The notes below the pieces were generated by a model. That model searched no databases and had not been told where the DNA came from. It saw nothing but the letters and a program-made list of their open reading frames with translations. Below are positions 30,382 through 39,167 of a DNA stretch of 64,000 nt, piece after piece (position 1 is the stretch's first letter; each line of letters begins with the position of its first letter). The translations under genes were made by a program, and so were the position numbers. The DNA lies in NCBI RefSeq assembly GCF_001424265.1, contig NZ_LMOV01000028.1, forward strand, positions 1 to 64,000, in the 5' to 3' direction. The stretch comes from Acidovorax sp. Leaf160. GTDB taxonomy: Bacteria > Pseudomonadota > Gammaproteobacteria > Burkholderiales > Burkholderiaceae_C.

Positions 30382-31050
30382 TCAACGGATGATGGCGATC
30401 TTGCGGTGCAGCCGCTTGACGAACCACGATAGCGCAAAGCACATCACGAAATACACGACCGCGGCCAGCAGGTACGCCTCGATGGGCCGTCCGTAGTTTT
30501 TGCCTGCCGTCTCGAAGCCCTTGAGCATGTCGTAGGCGCCGATGGCATAGACCAGCGACGTGTCCTGGAACAGGATGATGGTCTGCGTCAGCAGCACCGG
30601 CAGCATGTTGCGGAAGGCCTGCGGCAGGATCACGTACTTCATGTTCTGGCCATAGGTCATGCCCATGGCCTGGCCGGCGAACACCTGGCCGCGCGAGATC
30701 GACTGGATGCCCGCGCGCATGATCTCGCTGAAGTAGGCCGCCTCGAAGGCGACGAAGGTGATCACCGCGGACATCTCCGCGCCGATGGGCTTGCCGATCA
30801 GGAACGGCACCAGCAGGAAGAACCACAGGATCACCATCACCAGCGGAATGCTGCGCATGCCGTTGACGTAGATGGTGGCGGGCACGTCCAGCCACTTCTT
30901 GCCCGACAGGCGCATCAGCGCCAGCACGGTGCCCAGCAGAATGCCGCCGATGGTGGCCACGATGGTCAGCACGATGCTGAAGTAGAACCCCTTCAGGACG
31001 AACTTGCTGATGATGTCCCAGCTGTAGAAGGAGAAGTCGAGATTCATCAT
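30382..31050 (-). CDS. gltK: Glutamate/aspartate ABC transporter permease
   Basis: 222 aa with four to five membrane helices. The His/Glu/Gln permease signature is present (GTVLALMRLSG, YVNGMRSIPLVMVILWFF, EIMRAGIQSISRGQVFAGQAMGMT with the EAA loop). It starts one base after the gltJ stop, so it is translationally coupled. It pairs with GltJ to form the membrane channel. Confidence 0.94.
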   Translation of the reverse strand: MMNLDFSFYSWDIISKFVLKGFYFSIVLTIVATIGGILLGTVLALMRLSGKKWLDVPATIYVNGMRSIPLVMVILWFFLLVPFLIGKPIGAEMSAVITFVAFEAAYFSEIMRAGIQSISRGQVFAGQAMGMTYGQNMKYVILPQAFRNMLPVLLTQTIILFQDTSLVYAIGAYDMLKGFETAGKNYGRPIEAYLLAAVVYFVMCFALSWFVKRLHRKIAIIR

Positions 31051-31051
31051 G

Positions 31052-31780
31052 TCAGTGGCCCCCTGCGCCGCTGGACGCGATGAAGCCAGGCACCCGCGAG
31101 CGCTTCTCGATGAACGCCATGATGCGGTTGATGGCGAAGGCCGAGATGATGTAGAGGCCCGTCACCGCCAGGTAGATCTCGATGCCGCGCGAGGTTTCCT
31201 CCTGCGCCTGCATGGCGAACATGGTCAGTTCGGCCACCGATACGGCGAACGCGACGGACGAGTTCTTGAAGATGTTCATCGTCTCGCTGGTGAGCGGCGG
31301 AATGATGATGCGGAACGCCATGGGCAGCAGCACGTAGCGGTAGTACTGCACCGTGGTGAAGCCCATCGCCATGCCCGCGTAGCGTTGACCACGCGGCAGC
31401 GCCTGGATACCGGCGCGCACCTGTTCGGCGATACGCGCCGAAGTGAAGAAGCCGAGCGCCAGCACCACCAGCACGAAGCCGGAGACACCCTTCATCGCAG
31501 GAAACACCGCCGGCACCACGTGGTACCAGAGGAAGATCTGCACCAGCAGCGGGATGTTGCGGAACAGCTCCACCCATGCGTTGCCGAAGCCGACCAGAAA
31601 CTTGTTGTCCGGCAGCGTGCGAATCGTGCCGATGATGGAGCCGGAGACGAGGGCGATCACCAGCGCGAGCAGGGCGACGGACACCGTCCAGCCCCATGCA
31701 GAGAGCATCCACTGCAGGTACGTCGGGTACTCACCGCCCGGATCCTGCAGGAACACCTGCCAATCCCAATTCGATCCCAT
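31052..31780 (-). CDS. gltJ: Glutamate/aspartate ABC transporter permease
   Basis: 242 aa with about five helices. The polar amino-acid permease signature reads GNAWVELFRNIPLLVQIFLWY and EQVRAGIQALPRGQRYAGMAMGFT (EAA loop). The N-terminus DWQVFLQDPGGEYPTYLQWML is typical of GltJ. AAGAAGGAATTCCC gives a ribosome binding site (AAGGAA). It follows gltI after a 117-base gap that contains a strong terminator-like hairpin, which may set a lower level for the membrane subunits than for the receptor. Confidence 0.94.
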   Translation of the reverse strand: MGSNWDWQVFLQDPGGEYPTYLQWMLSAWGWTVSVALLALVIALVSGSIIGTIRTLPDNKFLVGFGNAWVELFRNIPLLVQIFLWYHVVPAVFPAMKGVSGFVLVVLALGFFTSARIAEQVRAGIQALPRGQRYAGMAMGFTTVQYYRYVLLPMAFRIIIPPLTSETMNIFKNSSVAFAVSVAELTMFAMQAQEETSRGIEIYLAVTGLYIISAFAINRIMAFIEKRSRVPGFIASSGAGGH

Positions 31781-31844
31781 GGGAATTCCTTCTTTGAATG
31801 GTTTTGTCTTCCACCGTGCCCCGCCAGCCAGCTGGCCTGCTTAC

Positions 31845-31870
31845 AAAAAACGCCCACTCGCGTGGGCGTT
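31845..31870 (-). terminator. Terminator-like hairpin between gltI and gltJ
   Basis: A 9-bp perfect stem AACGCCCAC/GTGGGCGTT (31849-31857, 31862-31870) has a 4-base loop. On the minus strand it continues into a T-run (TTTTTT, 31850-31845). It sits 27 bases past the gltI stop, inside the operon, where partial termination would raise receptor over permease expression. Confidence 0.8.
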
Positions 31871-31897
31871 CTTGGCGGGGACGGGCACCGGGGGTGC

Positions 31898-32800
31898 TCA
31901 GTCCTTCAGCGTGTACTCTTCAGCAGGCTTGTCGTTCGGGTTGGCCCAGGCTGCCTTGGTGGCTTCGCTGGCTGGCAGGCCGATCTTCACGTTGTTCGGC
32001 GGGATGGGCTGCATGAACCACTTGTCGTAGAGCTTGGCCATTTCGCCGGACTTCATCATGCCCTTGATGCTGTCGTCCACCACCTTCTTGAAGGCGGGGT
32101 CGTCCTTGCGGATCATGATGGCGATGGGTTCCACGCTCAGCGTTTCGCCGACGATCTTGAAATCGGCCGGGCTCTTCGACTTGGCGATGTTGGACGCCAG
32201 GATGGAGCCGTCCATGATGAAGGCGTCAGCGCGGCCCGATTCCAGCAGCAGGAAGCTGTCGGAGTGGTCCTTGCCGAACACTTCCTTGAACGACAGGCCG
32301 TCGGCGCGCTTGTTCTTGCGCAGCGTCTGCACGGACGTGGTGCCCGTGGTGGTGGCCAGGGTCTTGCCGTTCAGGTCCTTGATGCTGGCGATGCCGGAGT
32401 TGGCCTTCACCGCCATGCGGACTTCTTCCACGTAGGTGGTCACGGCGAAGGCCACGTCCTTCTGGCGCGCCTGGTTGTTGGTCGTCGAGCCGCACTCGAT
32501 GTCCACCGTGCCGTTCTGCACGAGGGGGATGCGGTTCTGCGACGTGACGGGCTGGTACTTGGTTTCCAGCTTGGCCAGGCCCAGGTGCTTTTGCACATCG
32601 GCGATGACCTTGGCGCACACGTCGTAGTGGAAGCCGGTGTACTTGCCGTCGCCGAGGGTAAAGGAGAGGCCCGAGGATTCGCGCACGCCTTCCGTGATCG
32701 TGCCGGACGCCTTGACCTTCGCCAGCGTGTCGCCGGCCTGTGCAAAGGCGCTGCCTGCGGCCAAAGCGGTAATGGCCACAGCCAACAGATGTTTCTTCAT
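31898..32800 (-). CDS. gltI: Glutamate/aspartate ABC transporter, periplasmic binding protein
   Basis: 300 aa. ATG 32800 has a strong GGAGAT ribosome binding site and gives a clean signal peptide (MKKHLLAVAITALAAGSAFA). The family-3 solute-binding signature is present (GYHYDV-type GFHYDVCAKVI, VDIECGSTTNN, LNGKTLATTTGTT, RADAFIMDGSILA, YDKWFMQPIPP). It captures acidic amino acids for GltJKL. A second, related receptor gene lies immediately upstream on the same strand. Confidence 0.94.
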   Translation of the reverse strand: MKKHLLAVAITALAAGSAFAQAGDTLAKVKASGTITEGVRESSGLSFTLGDGKYTGFHYDVCAKVIADVQKHLGLAKLETKYQPVTSQNRIPLVQNGTVDIECGSTTNNQARQKDVAFAVTTYVEEVRMAVKANSGIASIKDLNGKTLATTTGTTSVQTLRKNKRADGLSFKEVFGKDHSDSFLLLESGRADAFIMDGSILASNIAKSKSPADFKIVGETLSVEPIAIMIRKDDPAFKKVVDDSIKGMMKSGEMAKLYDKWFMQPIPPNNVKIGLPASEATKAAWANPNDKPAEEYTLKD

Positions 32801-32919
32801 GGATATCTCCTTAACTTGCGAACACAAAACAGAGGCTTTCATTCTAGAGGTCGGTTTCCAGCGGGCAACCCGCATAAACCAGCCTCCCGAACAGGGGTGC
32901 CCGGCCATCACTCAGCCGG

Positions 32920-33810
32920 TCAGAACGGAACTTGGTCCGTCGGGTATTTCCAGAAATCGCGCAGCAAATAGCTGACCGGCAGATTCAATGCGCGGTTGTA
33001 GGGGGCAATGGGCTGCGCGAACCATTTGTCATAGATGGAGTAGATCTCGCGGCTGGTGATCAGCCGGCGCATTTCGTCGTCTACCAGTTTCTTGAATTCC
33101 GGGTCGTCCTTGGACAGCATGATGGCCAGGGGCTCGGTGGTGACGAAACGCCCCACCACCTTCAGCGACTGGGGGTCCGGCCGCTGGGCCGCCAGGCCGA
33201 ACAGCAGCACGTCGTCCATGACGAACGCGTCAGCCTCGCCCTTGTCCACCATCTCCACCGCCTTGCCGTGCTCGGGTGCCTCGAGCAAGGTGACGGCCAT
33301 GTGCCGTTCGCGGATCAGTTGCTGCATGGCCTTGAGCGGGGTCGTGCCCTGGGTGGACACCACCTTGCGGCCCTCCAGATCTTCCAGCCGGTCGACCGGG
33401 CTGGCGCGCCGCACCAGCAGGCGTGCGCCGGTGATGAAGTGGGGAATGGTGAAAGCCACCGCCTGCCGGCGCTCGGCGTTGTTGGTCGTGGAACCGCATT
33501 CCAGATCGGCCTGGCCCTTGCGGATCGCATCGATGCGCGTGGCGGGGGTCACCTGCAGGAATTCGACCGGCATGTCTTTCATGCCTGTCTTCCTGCGCAC
33601 CACTCCGGCGATGCGCAGGCACAGATCCATGGCGTAGCCCATGGGCTTGCCCGCCTGCACGTACGAGAACGGAACCGCCATTTCACGGTGCGCGATCACC
33701 AGCTTGCCGCCGCCTTGCACCTTGGCAAGCACCCCTTGCGCGGAAGCACCCAGCGCGCAGCCGAGTGCAAGCACCGTGCCGCCAAAGAGTTTCCAGAACG
33801 TGAGATTCAT
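32920..33810 (-). CDS. GltI-like amino-acid binding protein, second paralog
   Basis: 296 aa with a signal peptide ending GASAQG. It shares landmark motifs with GltI (ADLECGSTTNN, VVSTQGTT, ADAFVMDDVLL, IYDKWFAQPIAP) but is clearly diverged. It lies 119 bases before gltI on the same strand, and a LysR gene precedes it. It may feed a different ligand into the same GltJKL permease, as paralogous receptors often do; this is an inference. No strong ribosome binding site is seen before ATG 33810. Confidence 0.88.
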   Translation of the reverse strand: MNLTFWKLFGGTVLALGCALGASAQGVLAKVQGGGKLVIAHREMAVPFSYVQAGKPMGYAMDLCLRIAGVVRRKTGMKDMPVEFLQVTPATRIDAIRKGQADLECGSTTNNAERRQAVAFTIPHFITGARLLVRRASPVDRLEDLEGRKVVSTQGTTPLKAMQQLIRERHMAVTLLEAPEHGKAVEMVDKGEADAFVMDDVLLFGLAAQRPDPQSLKVVGRFVTTEPLAIMLSKDDPEFKKLVDDEMRRLITSREIYSIYDKWFAQPIAPYNRALNLPVSYLLRDFWKYPTDQVPF

Positions 33811-33957
33811 GAAAGGGGTTTCGAGATGTGAAGGTGCCAGCAGAAAGCAATCTCTGCGCCAGTTATGGGAGGCTGCGGCAGATTGCCGGGGTGCTTCATC
33901 GCGGAGCCGACTGTAAGTGCGGCGGGGCGCAGTTTCCAATGCCAATTGCGAGCCAAT

Positions 33958-34000
33958 GTTATGCGCAACCCACATACTTCGGGTTAACCCGGGGCATAAC
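33958..34000. promoter_or_regulatory. Nested palindromes upstream of the second GltI-like gene
   Basis: A perfect 12-bp palindrome CGGGTTAACCCG (33980-33991) lies inside a wider inverted repeat GTTATGC (33958-33964) / GCATAAC (33994-34000). It sits 150-190 bases before the receptor start codon, in the 250-base gap after the LysR gene. It is a candidate operator for the neighbouring LysR protein or another regulator. Confidence 0.4.
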
Positions 34001-34060
34001 CTTGCACCTGAGCAGAAGGGTCATTCCGCTGCGCGGAAGACAACGAACCGCAACGGAGGG

Positions 34061-35002
34061 TTACGAACGATTGCCGTCGGTGGTCAGCGTCTGCAGATAG
34101 GTCCAAAGAGACTGCGCCATGCCCTTAGGCTGCTCTTTCGCCGATGGTTTCTCGCGGTAGGCGCGCACCTCCATCACCATTTGCAGATCGTCCACCCCCG
34201 GCGGTGCGGCGCTGACCAGCCGGCGCGAGCGCAATTCCTTTTTCACGGCGCTGTGCGGAAGGAAAGCCACGCCATGGCCTTCCAGCGCCATGGCCTTGAG
34301 GCCCTCGGCCATGTCGGTTTCATAGACCCGGTCGAGGTGGATGGCCGCACTCGACTGCTTGAGGATCAGTTCCGTCACGCGGCCCAGGTAGGCCCCGGGC
34401 GCATAGCCCAGGTAGGGCAGTGGCTGCCCGGGCCGGCCCGGCAGGCTGAAGAGCGGCTGCCCGTCCGTGCCCGCCTTGGCATAGGGCGAGATCACCTCCT
34501 GCCCCAGCGTGACCATCTCGTAGCGGTCGGCATCCAGCTGGAAGGGCTGCGAAGGGTGGTGGTAGGCGATCAGCACATCGCAGCCGCCTTCCACCAGCCG
34601 CAGCACCGCGTCGTGCACGTTGAGCGCGATCAGCCGGCTTTTCAGCGGCCCGAACTTGTCGCGCAGCCCCGACACCCAGGCCGGGAAAAAGGTGAAGGCC
34701 AGCGTGTGCGGTACCGCGAACTCGATCATGTCCTTGCCGGCACTGGTGTGCGCACGCAGCATCGCGCGGGTGTTCTGCAGCGCCTGCAGCATTTCCAGCG
34801 ACTGGTCGTAGAGCGTCTTGCCAGCCGGGGTCAGCCGCGTGGGGTAGGAGCTGCGATCCACCAGATCGGTGCCAGCCCAGGCTTCGAGCGCCTGGATGCG
34901 ACGTGAGAAGGCCGGCTGCGTCACATGCCGCAGTTGCGCCGACCGGCTGAAGCTGCGGGTTTCCGCCAGACTGACGAAGTCTTCGAGCCACTTGGTTTCC
35001 AT
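34061..35002 (-). CDS. LysR-family transcriptional regulator (HypT/YjiE-like)
   Basis: 313 aa from ATG 35002; an ATG three codons upstream is an alternative. The helix-turn-helix is METKWLEDFVSLAETRSFSRSAQLRHVTQPAFSRRIQALE, followed by a LysR substrate-binding domain. The N-terminal wording and PYLGYAPGAYLGR region recall E. coli YjiE/HypT (memory), a LysR member with an unusual oxidant-sensing role. It precedes the two GltI-like receptors on the same strand and diverges from the TRAP transporter, so either could be its target. Confidence 0.88.
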   Translation of the reverse strand: METKWLEDFVSLAETRSFSRSAQLRHVTQPAFSRRIQALEAWAGTDLVDRSSYPTRLTPAGKTLYDQSLEMLQALQNTRAMLRAHTSAGKDMIEFAVPHTLAFTFFPAWVSGLRDKFGPLKSRLIALNVHDAVLRLVEGGCDVLIAYHHPSQPFQLDADRYEMVTLGQEVISPYAKAGTDGQPLFSLPGRPGQPLPYLGYAPGAYLGRVTELILKQSSAAIHLDRVYETDMAEGLKAMALEGHGVAFLPHSAVKKELRSRRLVSAAPPGVDDLQMVMEVRAYREKPSAKEQPKGMAQSLWTYLQTLTTDGNRS

Positions 35003-35229
35003 GGCGCGCATTATGTTCGCGCGGGTACCCCCGGCAAACCGATGCTGCAGTGCGGGAACACCCCACGCGGCGGCACGCACCTTTGGTTGCAGAATGGCGC
35101 TGGCGCCCACCGCGCCGCTTTGTTGTCCACGCCGCCGGTCCACGACACCGGCTGGCAGAGCGACCGTGTTGCTTGCCGCCTTGCTGCGCTCTGCGTTTGT
35201 CCGACCCTCTGCCTGTCTGTTTTTTCTCC

Positions 35230-35829
35230 ATGCCCGCACATCCCCCGTCCGGCGATACGCCCGACGCCTCCGTGGCCCCTGACCGCGCCCCCCGCGTTCC
35301 CGGCGACCCCCACGCCCCGCCCCGTTCCCTGCGCATCGAAGACTGGCTCACCGTGATCGTGATGGCGCTGCTGGCCCTCATCACCTTCGCGAACGTGCTG
35401 GTGCGCTATTTCACCAATTCCTCGTTCGCGTGGACGGAAGAGATCTCGGTCTTTCTGATGATCGTGCTGGCGCTGGTGGCCGGCTCCGCCGCCGTGGCGC
35501 GCGACCGGCACATCCGCATCGAATGGTTCGCCGAGCGCGGCTCGCCCGCGCGGCGCCGCTTCCTGGCGCAGTTCGGCGCGGCCCTGGTGGCGGTGCTGTT
35601 CGGCGTGATCGCGGTGCTGAGCGTGCGCGTGGTGTACGACGACTTCCGCTTCGACGAAACCTCGCCCGGCATCGGGGTGCCGCAGTGGTGGTATTCGATC
35701 TGGCTGCCGATCCTGTCGCTGCTGATCACCTGGCGCGCCATCGGTCTCTACATCCGCCAGGGCCGCCGGCCCGACGCCTTCTTCATGGACGCCGACGCCC
35801 AGGGCCTGCCACCGGAGCGCCAGCCATGA
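35230..35829 (+). CDS. TRAP transporter small permease (DctQ family)
   Basis: 199 aa with four membrane helices. A Pro-rich cytoplasmic start precedes LRIEDWLTVIVMALLALITFANVLVRYF, and the DctQ signature FAWTEEISVFLMIVLALVAG follows, with RDRHIRIEWF. The small subunit partners the large permease, whose ATG overlaps its stop by 4 bases. Gene order small-large-receptor is typical. ATG 35230 begins after a T-rich leader without a clear ribosome binding site. Confidence 0.92.
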   Translation: MPAHPPSGDTPDASVAPDRAPRVPGDPHAPPRSLRIEDWLTVIVMALLALITFANVLVRYFTNSSFAWTEEISVFLMIVLALVAGSAAVARDRHIRIEWFAERGSPARRRFLAQFGAALVAVLFGVIAVLSVRVVYDDFRFDETSPGIGVPQWWYSIWLPILSLLITWRAIGLYIRQGRRPDAFFMDADAQGLPPERQP

Positions 35830-37124
35830 TCGCCACGCTGCTCTTCGTGGCCTTCCTGGTGCTGATGTTCGTGGGCGTGCCCATCGGCGCGGCGCTGGGC
35901 CTGGCGGGTGCCGCCGCCATCGCGCTGGCCAACCAGGAAACCCAATGGCTCGGCCTGCTGGCCGTGCCGCAGAACTTCTACGCCGGCCTGGGCAAATATC
36001 CGCTGCTGGCCATTCCCATGTTCGTGCTGGTGGGCTCGATCTTCGACCGGTCCGGCGTGGCGCTGCGCCTCGTCAACTTCGCCGTCGCCATCGTCGGGCG
36101 CGGCCCGGGCATGCTGCCGCTGGTGGCGATCGCCGTCGCCATGTTCCTGGGCGGCATCTCGGGCTCGGGCCCGGCCAACGCCGCCGCCGTGGGCGGCGTG
36201 ATGATCGCGGCCATGAGCCGCGCGGGCTACCCGGGCAGCTTCTCGGCCAGCGTGGTGGGCGCGGCTGCGGCCACCGACATCCTGATCCCGCCTTCGGTCG
36301 CCTTCATCATCTATTCGGTGCTGGTGCCGGGTGCCTCGGTGCCCGCGCTGTTCGCGGCCGGCATGATTCCCGGCGTGCTGGCCGGCATCGCGCTGATCGT
36401 GCCCGCCGTTTGGCTGGCGCGCCGCCACAAGATGGGCGCGCTGGAGGCTTCCATGCCCCGGCCCGCCTTCTGGAAGAGCCTGCGCGAAGCCTCCTGGGGC
36501 CTGGCCGCGCCGGTGCTGATCCTGGGCGGCATGCGCGCGGGCTGGTTCACGCCGACCGAGGCGGCCGTGGTGGCCGTGTTCTACGGCCTGTTCGTGGGCA
36601 TGTGCATCCACCGCACCATCGGCATGCGCGACCTGTTCCCCATCCTGCGCGAGGCGGGCGAGCTGTCGGCGGTGATCCTGCTGGTGGTGTCGCTGGCCGG
36701 CATCTTCGCGTTCTCGCTGTCCACGCTGGGCGTGATCGACCCGGTGGCCAAAGCCATCGTGAGTTCCGGCCTGGGCGAATACGGCGTGCTGGCGCTGCTC
36801 ATCCTGCTGCTCATCACCGTGGGCATGTTCCTGGACGGCATCTCGATCTTCCTGATCTTCGTGCCGCTGCTGCTGCCGATCATGAACCACTACCAATGGG
36901 ACCCGGTGTGGTTCGGCGTGATCCTCACGCTGAAGGTGGCGCTCGGCCAGTTCACGCCACCGCTGGCCGTGAACCTGATGGTGTCGTGCCGCATCGCCGG
37001 CGTGCGCATGGAATCCACCGTGCGCTGGGTCGGCCCCATGCTGCTGGCCATGGGCCTGGTGATGCTGCTGGTGATCGCCTTTCCGCAGCTCGCCCTCTGG
37101 CTGCCCGCGCGGCTGGGCTATTGA
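35826..37124 (+). CDS. TRAP transporter large permease (DctM family)
   Basis: 432 aa, about twelve helices, full length. MFVGVPIGAALGLAGAAAI, ISGSGPANAAAVGGVMI, ATDILIPPSVAFIIYSVL, FTPTEAAVVAVFYGL and GQFTPPLAVNLMVSCRIA are DctM hallmarks. It forms the sodium- or proton-driven channel that accepts substrate from the DctP-type receptor encoded 30 bases downstream. Confidence 0.94.
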   Translation: MIATLLFVAFLVLMFVGVPIGAALGLAGAAAIALANQETQWLGLLAVPQNFYAGLGKYPLLAIPMFVLVGSIFDRSGVALRLVNFAVAIVGRGPGMLPLVAIAVAMFLGGISGSGPANAAAVGGVMIAAMSRAGYPGSFSASVVGAAAATDILIPPSVAFIIYSVLVPGASVPALFAAGMIPGVLAGIALIVPAVWLARRHKMGALEASMPRPAFWKSLREASWGLAAPVLILGGMRAGWFTPTEAAVVAVFYGLFVGMCIHRTIGMRDLFPILREAGELSAVILLVVSLAGIFAFSLSTLGVIDPVAKAIVSSGLGEYGVLALLILLLITVGMFLDGISIFLIFVPLLLPIMNHYQWDPVWFGVILTLKVALGQFTPPLAVNLMVSCRIAGVRMESTVRWVGPMLLAMGLVMLLVIAFPQLALWLPARLGY

Positions 37125-37154
37125 TCGATTCGAATCCACAAGGAGACTGAGACC

Positions 37155-38204
37155 ATGAAACTGCGCACCTTCCTCACCACCGCCGTGGCCGCTGCCGCCG
37201 CCCTCGCCTTCGGCGCCACGCCCGCCCTGGCGCAGGGCAGCGGTGCCACCAACTACAAGAGCGAATACCGCATGTCGCTGGTGCTGGGCACGGCCTTCCC
37301 CTGGGGCAAGGGCGGCGAGATCTGGGCCAACAAGGTACGCGAGCGCACGCAGGGCCGCATCAACATCAAGCTCTATCCGGGCGTCTCGCTCATCCAGGGC
37401 GACCAGACGCGCGAATTCAGCGCGCTGCGCCAGGGTGTGATCGACATGGCCATCGGCTCCACCATCAACTGGTCGCCGCAGGTCAAGCAGCTGAACCTGT
37501 TCTCGCTGCCCTTCCTGTTCCCCGACTACGCCGCCGTCGATGCCGTGACGCAGGGCGACGTGGGCAAGTCCCTCTTCCAGACGCTGGACAAGGCTGGCGT
37601 GGTGCCCCTGGCCTGGGGCGAGAACGGCTACCGCGAGATCTCCAACTCCAAGAAGGCCATCAAGAGCCCGGCCGACCTGAAGGGCATGAAGATCCGCGTC
37701 GTCGGCTCGCCCCTGTTCCTGGACACCTTCACCGCCCTGGGCGCCAACCCCACGCAGATGAGCTGGGCCGATGCCCAGCCCGCCATGGCCAGCGGCGCCG
37801 TGGACGGCCAGGAAAACCCCCTGTCGGTCTACATGGCCGCCAAGCTCTACACCGTGGCGCAAAAGCACATCACGCTCTGGGGCTACATGAACGACCCGCT
37901 GGTCTTCGTGGTCAACAAGGACATCTGGAACAGCTGGACGCCCGCCGACCGCGAGATCGTGAAGCAGGCGGCCATCGACGCCGGCAAGGAACAGATCGCC
38001 ATCGCCCGCAAGGGCCTGGTGGAAGCCGACAAGCCCCTGCTCAAGGAAATCGCCGGCCACGGTGTGACGGTGACCCAGCTCACGGCCGAGGAGCGCGAGG
38101 CCTTCACCAAGGCCACCCGGCCGGTGGTGGACAAGTGGAAGGGCCCCATCGGCGCCGACCTGGTGAGCGCGGCGGAAAAGGCGATTGCGGCGCGCAAGCC
38201 CTGA
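37155..38204 (+). CDS. TRAP transporter substrate-binding protein (DctP family)
   Basis: 349 aa with a signal peptide (MKLRTFLTTAVAAAAALAFG, cleavage near ALA-QG) and ribosome binding site AAGGAG. DctP-type features include the TRAP ligand-binding Arg region MKIRVVGSPLFLDTFTALGANPTQMSWAD and MASGAVDGQENPL. It likely binds an organic carboxylate; which one cannot be read here. A strong terminator follows, closing the DctQ-M-P operon. Confidence 0.93.
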   Translation: MKLRTFLTTAVAAAAALAFGATPALAQGSGATNYKSEYRMSLVLGTAFPWGKGGEIWANKVRERTQGRINIKLYPGVSLIQGDQTREFSALRQGVIDMAIGSTINWSPQVKQLNLFSLPFLFPDYAAVDAVTQGDVGKSLFQTLDKAGVVPLAWGENGYREISNSKKAIKSPADLKGMKIRVVGSPLFLDTFTALGANPTQMSWADAQPAMASGAVDGQENPLSVYMAAKLYTVAQKHITLWGYMNDPLVFVVNKDIWNSWTPADREIVKQAAIDAGKEQIAIARKGLVEADKPLLKEIAGHGVTVTQLTAEEREAFTKATRPVVDKWKGPIGADLVSAAEKAIAARKP

Positions 38205-38225
38205 ACGGCGCAACCTCCCGGCCCC

Positions 38226-38252
38226 AAGCCCTGCACGCGCGGGGCTTTTTTT
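38226..38252 (+). terminator. Rho-independent terminator of the TRAP operon
   Basis: AAGCCC (38226-38231) pairs with GGGCTT (38242-38247), extended into the loop by GC pairs, and is followed by an uninterrupted T-run to 38252. It lies 22 bases past the DctP stop and just before the convergent MazG-like gene. Confidence 0.85.
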
Positions 38253-38259
38253 CGTGCCG

Positions 38260-38580
38260 TCAACGCACCCGGGGCGGGTGCTTGATGGCGTTCTTGCGCA
38301 GCTTGCGGGTGACGGCGGCCTCCAGATCGACACCCGTGTGATCGGCCAGCTGCAGCAGGTAGAGCAGCACGTCGGCCATCTCCTCGCCCACCCGCTCGCG
38401 CCCTTCGGCCTGCTGCGCCAATGACCGAGACTCTTCGGGCGTGAGCCACTGGAACAGCTCCAGCAGTTCCGCCGCCTCCACCATCAAGGCCATTGCTAGG
38501 TTCTTGGGCGTGTGGAAGGGCTGCCAGTCGCGGTCGGCGGCAAAGGAGCGCAGTTGCGCCTGGAGATCGTCTATGTCCAT
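38260..38580 (-). CDS. MazG-like nucleotide pyrophosphohydrolase (RS21-C6/dCTPase type)
   Basis: 106 aa. The metal-binding MazG pattern is intact: LMVEAAELLELFQWL (ExxE) and GEEMADVLLYLLQLAD (ExxD). Proteins of this small all-alpha class hydrolyse non-canonical or excess dNTPs. ATG 38580 begins at the conserved fold; 24 further in-frame codons upstream fall in a dispersed palindromic repeat and are probably not used. It is convergent with the TRAP operon and downstream of the toxin-antitoxin pair on the same strand. Confidence 0.85.
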   Translation of the reverse strand: MDIDDLQAQLRSFAADRDWQPFHTPKNLAMALMVEAAELLELFQWLTPEESRSLAQQAEGRERVGEEMADVLLYLLQLADHTGVDLEAAVTRKLRKNAIKHPPRVR

Positions 38581-38601
38581 GGTGCTTCCCAGATCACTCA
38601 C

Positions 38602-38652
38602 TTTTTCATAGCAGCTGGCTTTTGATCCACCAGCGCCAGAGGCCATTTTCAT
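38602..38652. repeat. Dispersed palindromic repeat, eroded copy
   Basis: TTTTTCATAGCAGCTGGC.. on plus, continuing to GCGCCAGAGGCCATTTTCAT, matches the AATAGC..GCGC..AAGCGC..GCTATTTT family seen at 12.05, 43.57, 50.55 and 55.1 kb. It fills the gap between the MazG-like gene and the acetyltransferase toxin gene and overlaps the last codons of the latter. Confidence 0.6.
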
Positions 38653-39167
38653 TCCAAATTTTCACCCGCCGCGGCCACGGACGCTGCAATGTCCGCCATC
38701 GATCGGAACAGCACCAATGGGTCGTCGCGCGACGCCGCAAACCCCCGCCGCAACCAAAATGCCGCCGCGCCCTCGTCCACCGCATGCACGACCAAGGCAC
38801 GTCCGCCGATGAGCCGGGCCGCCGCCATGCTGCGCTGCAAGGCGTGCTTGACCAACCCCGTGCCGACGCCCTGGCCCGCCCAGCGGCTGTCCGTGGCCAA
38901 CTGGCCGAGCAGCAGGCAGGGCACGGGATCGGGCGGCTGTCCGGTGCGGATGGATCGCGGCAGCTGCGCGGGCAGTACCGCTGTGGGCGACAGGCCATAG
39001 AAGCCGACCACGCGCCCCTCGACATGCACCACGACCACCGCCGTGAAGCCTTTCTGCTGATGGGACAGTGCGCGGGTCTGCAGCCACCGGTCCAGCGCGG
39101 GATGGCCACACGAAAACGAGGCCACCTCATGCTGCGCCGTCAGGGCCTGCGGCCCCTCGATCTTCAC
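38649..39167 (-). CDS. GNAT-family acetyltransferase toxin (TacT/AtaT-like)
   Basis: 172 aa. The toxin-type GNAT pattern is clear: VASFSCGHPALDRWLQTRAL near the N-terminus, then VVGFYGLSP, CLLLGQLATDSRWAGQGVGTGLVKHAL (acetyl-CoA loop) and a C-terminal AAAFWLRRGF. The family acetylates aminoacyl-tRNA and stops translation. In TacT-like toxins the C-terminal motif usually reads AFY, with a catalytic Tyr; here it is Trp. The gene starts inside the antitoxin stop (ATGA overlap), typical of the antitoxin-first operon. Activity is uncertain because of the Tyr-to-Trp change. Confidence 0.85.
   Translation of the reverse strand: MKIEGPQALTAQHEVASFSCGHPALDRWLQTRALSHQQKGFTAVVVVHVEGRVVGFYGLSPTAVLPAQLPRSIRTGQPPDPVPCLLLGQLATDSRWAGQGVGTGLVKHALQRSMAAARLIGGRALVVHAVDEGAAAFWLRRGFAASRDDPLVLFRSMADIAASVAAAGENLE

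Noticed and set aside
38581-38652. 24-codon N-terminal extension of the MazG-like protein
   Set aside because: It is encoded by the dispersed palindromic repeat and precedes the conserved fold; ATG 38580 is the natural start.
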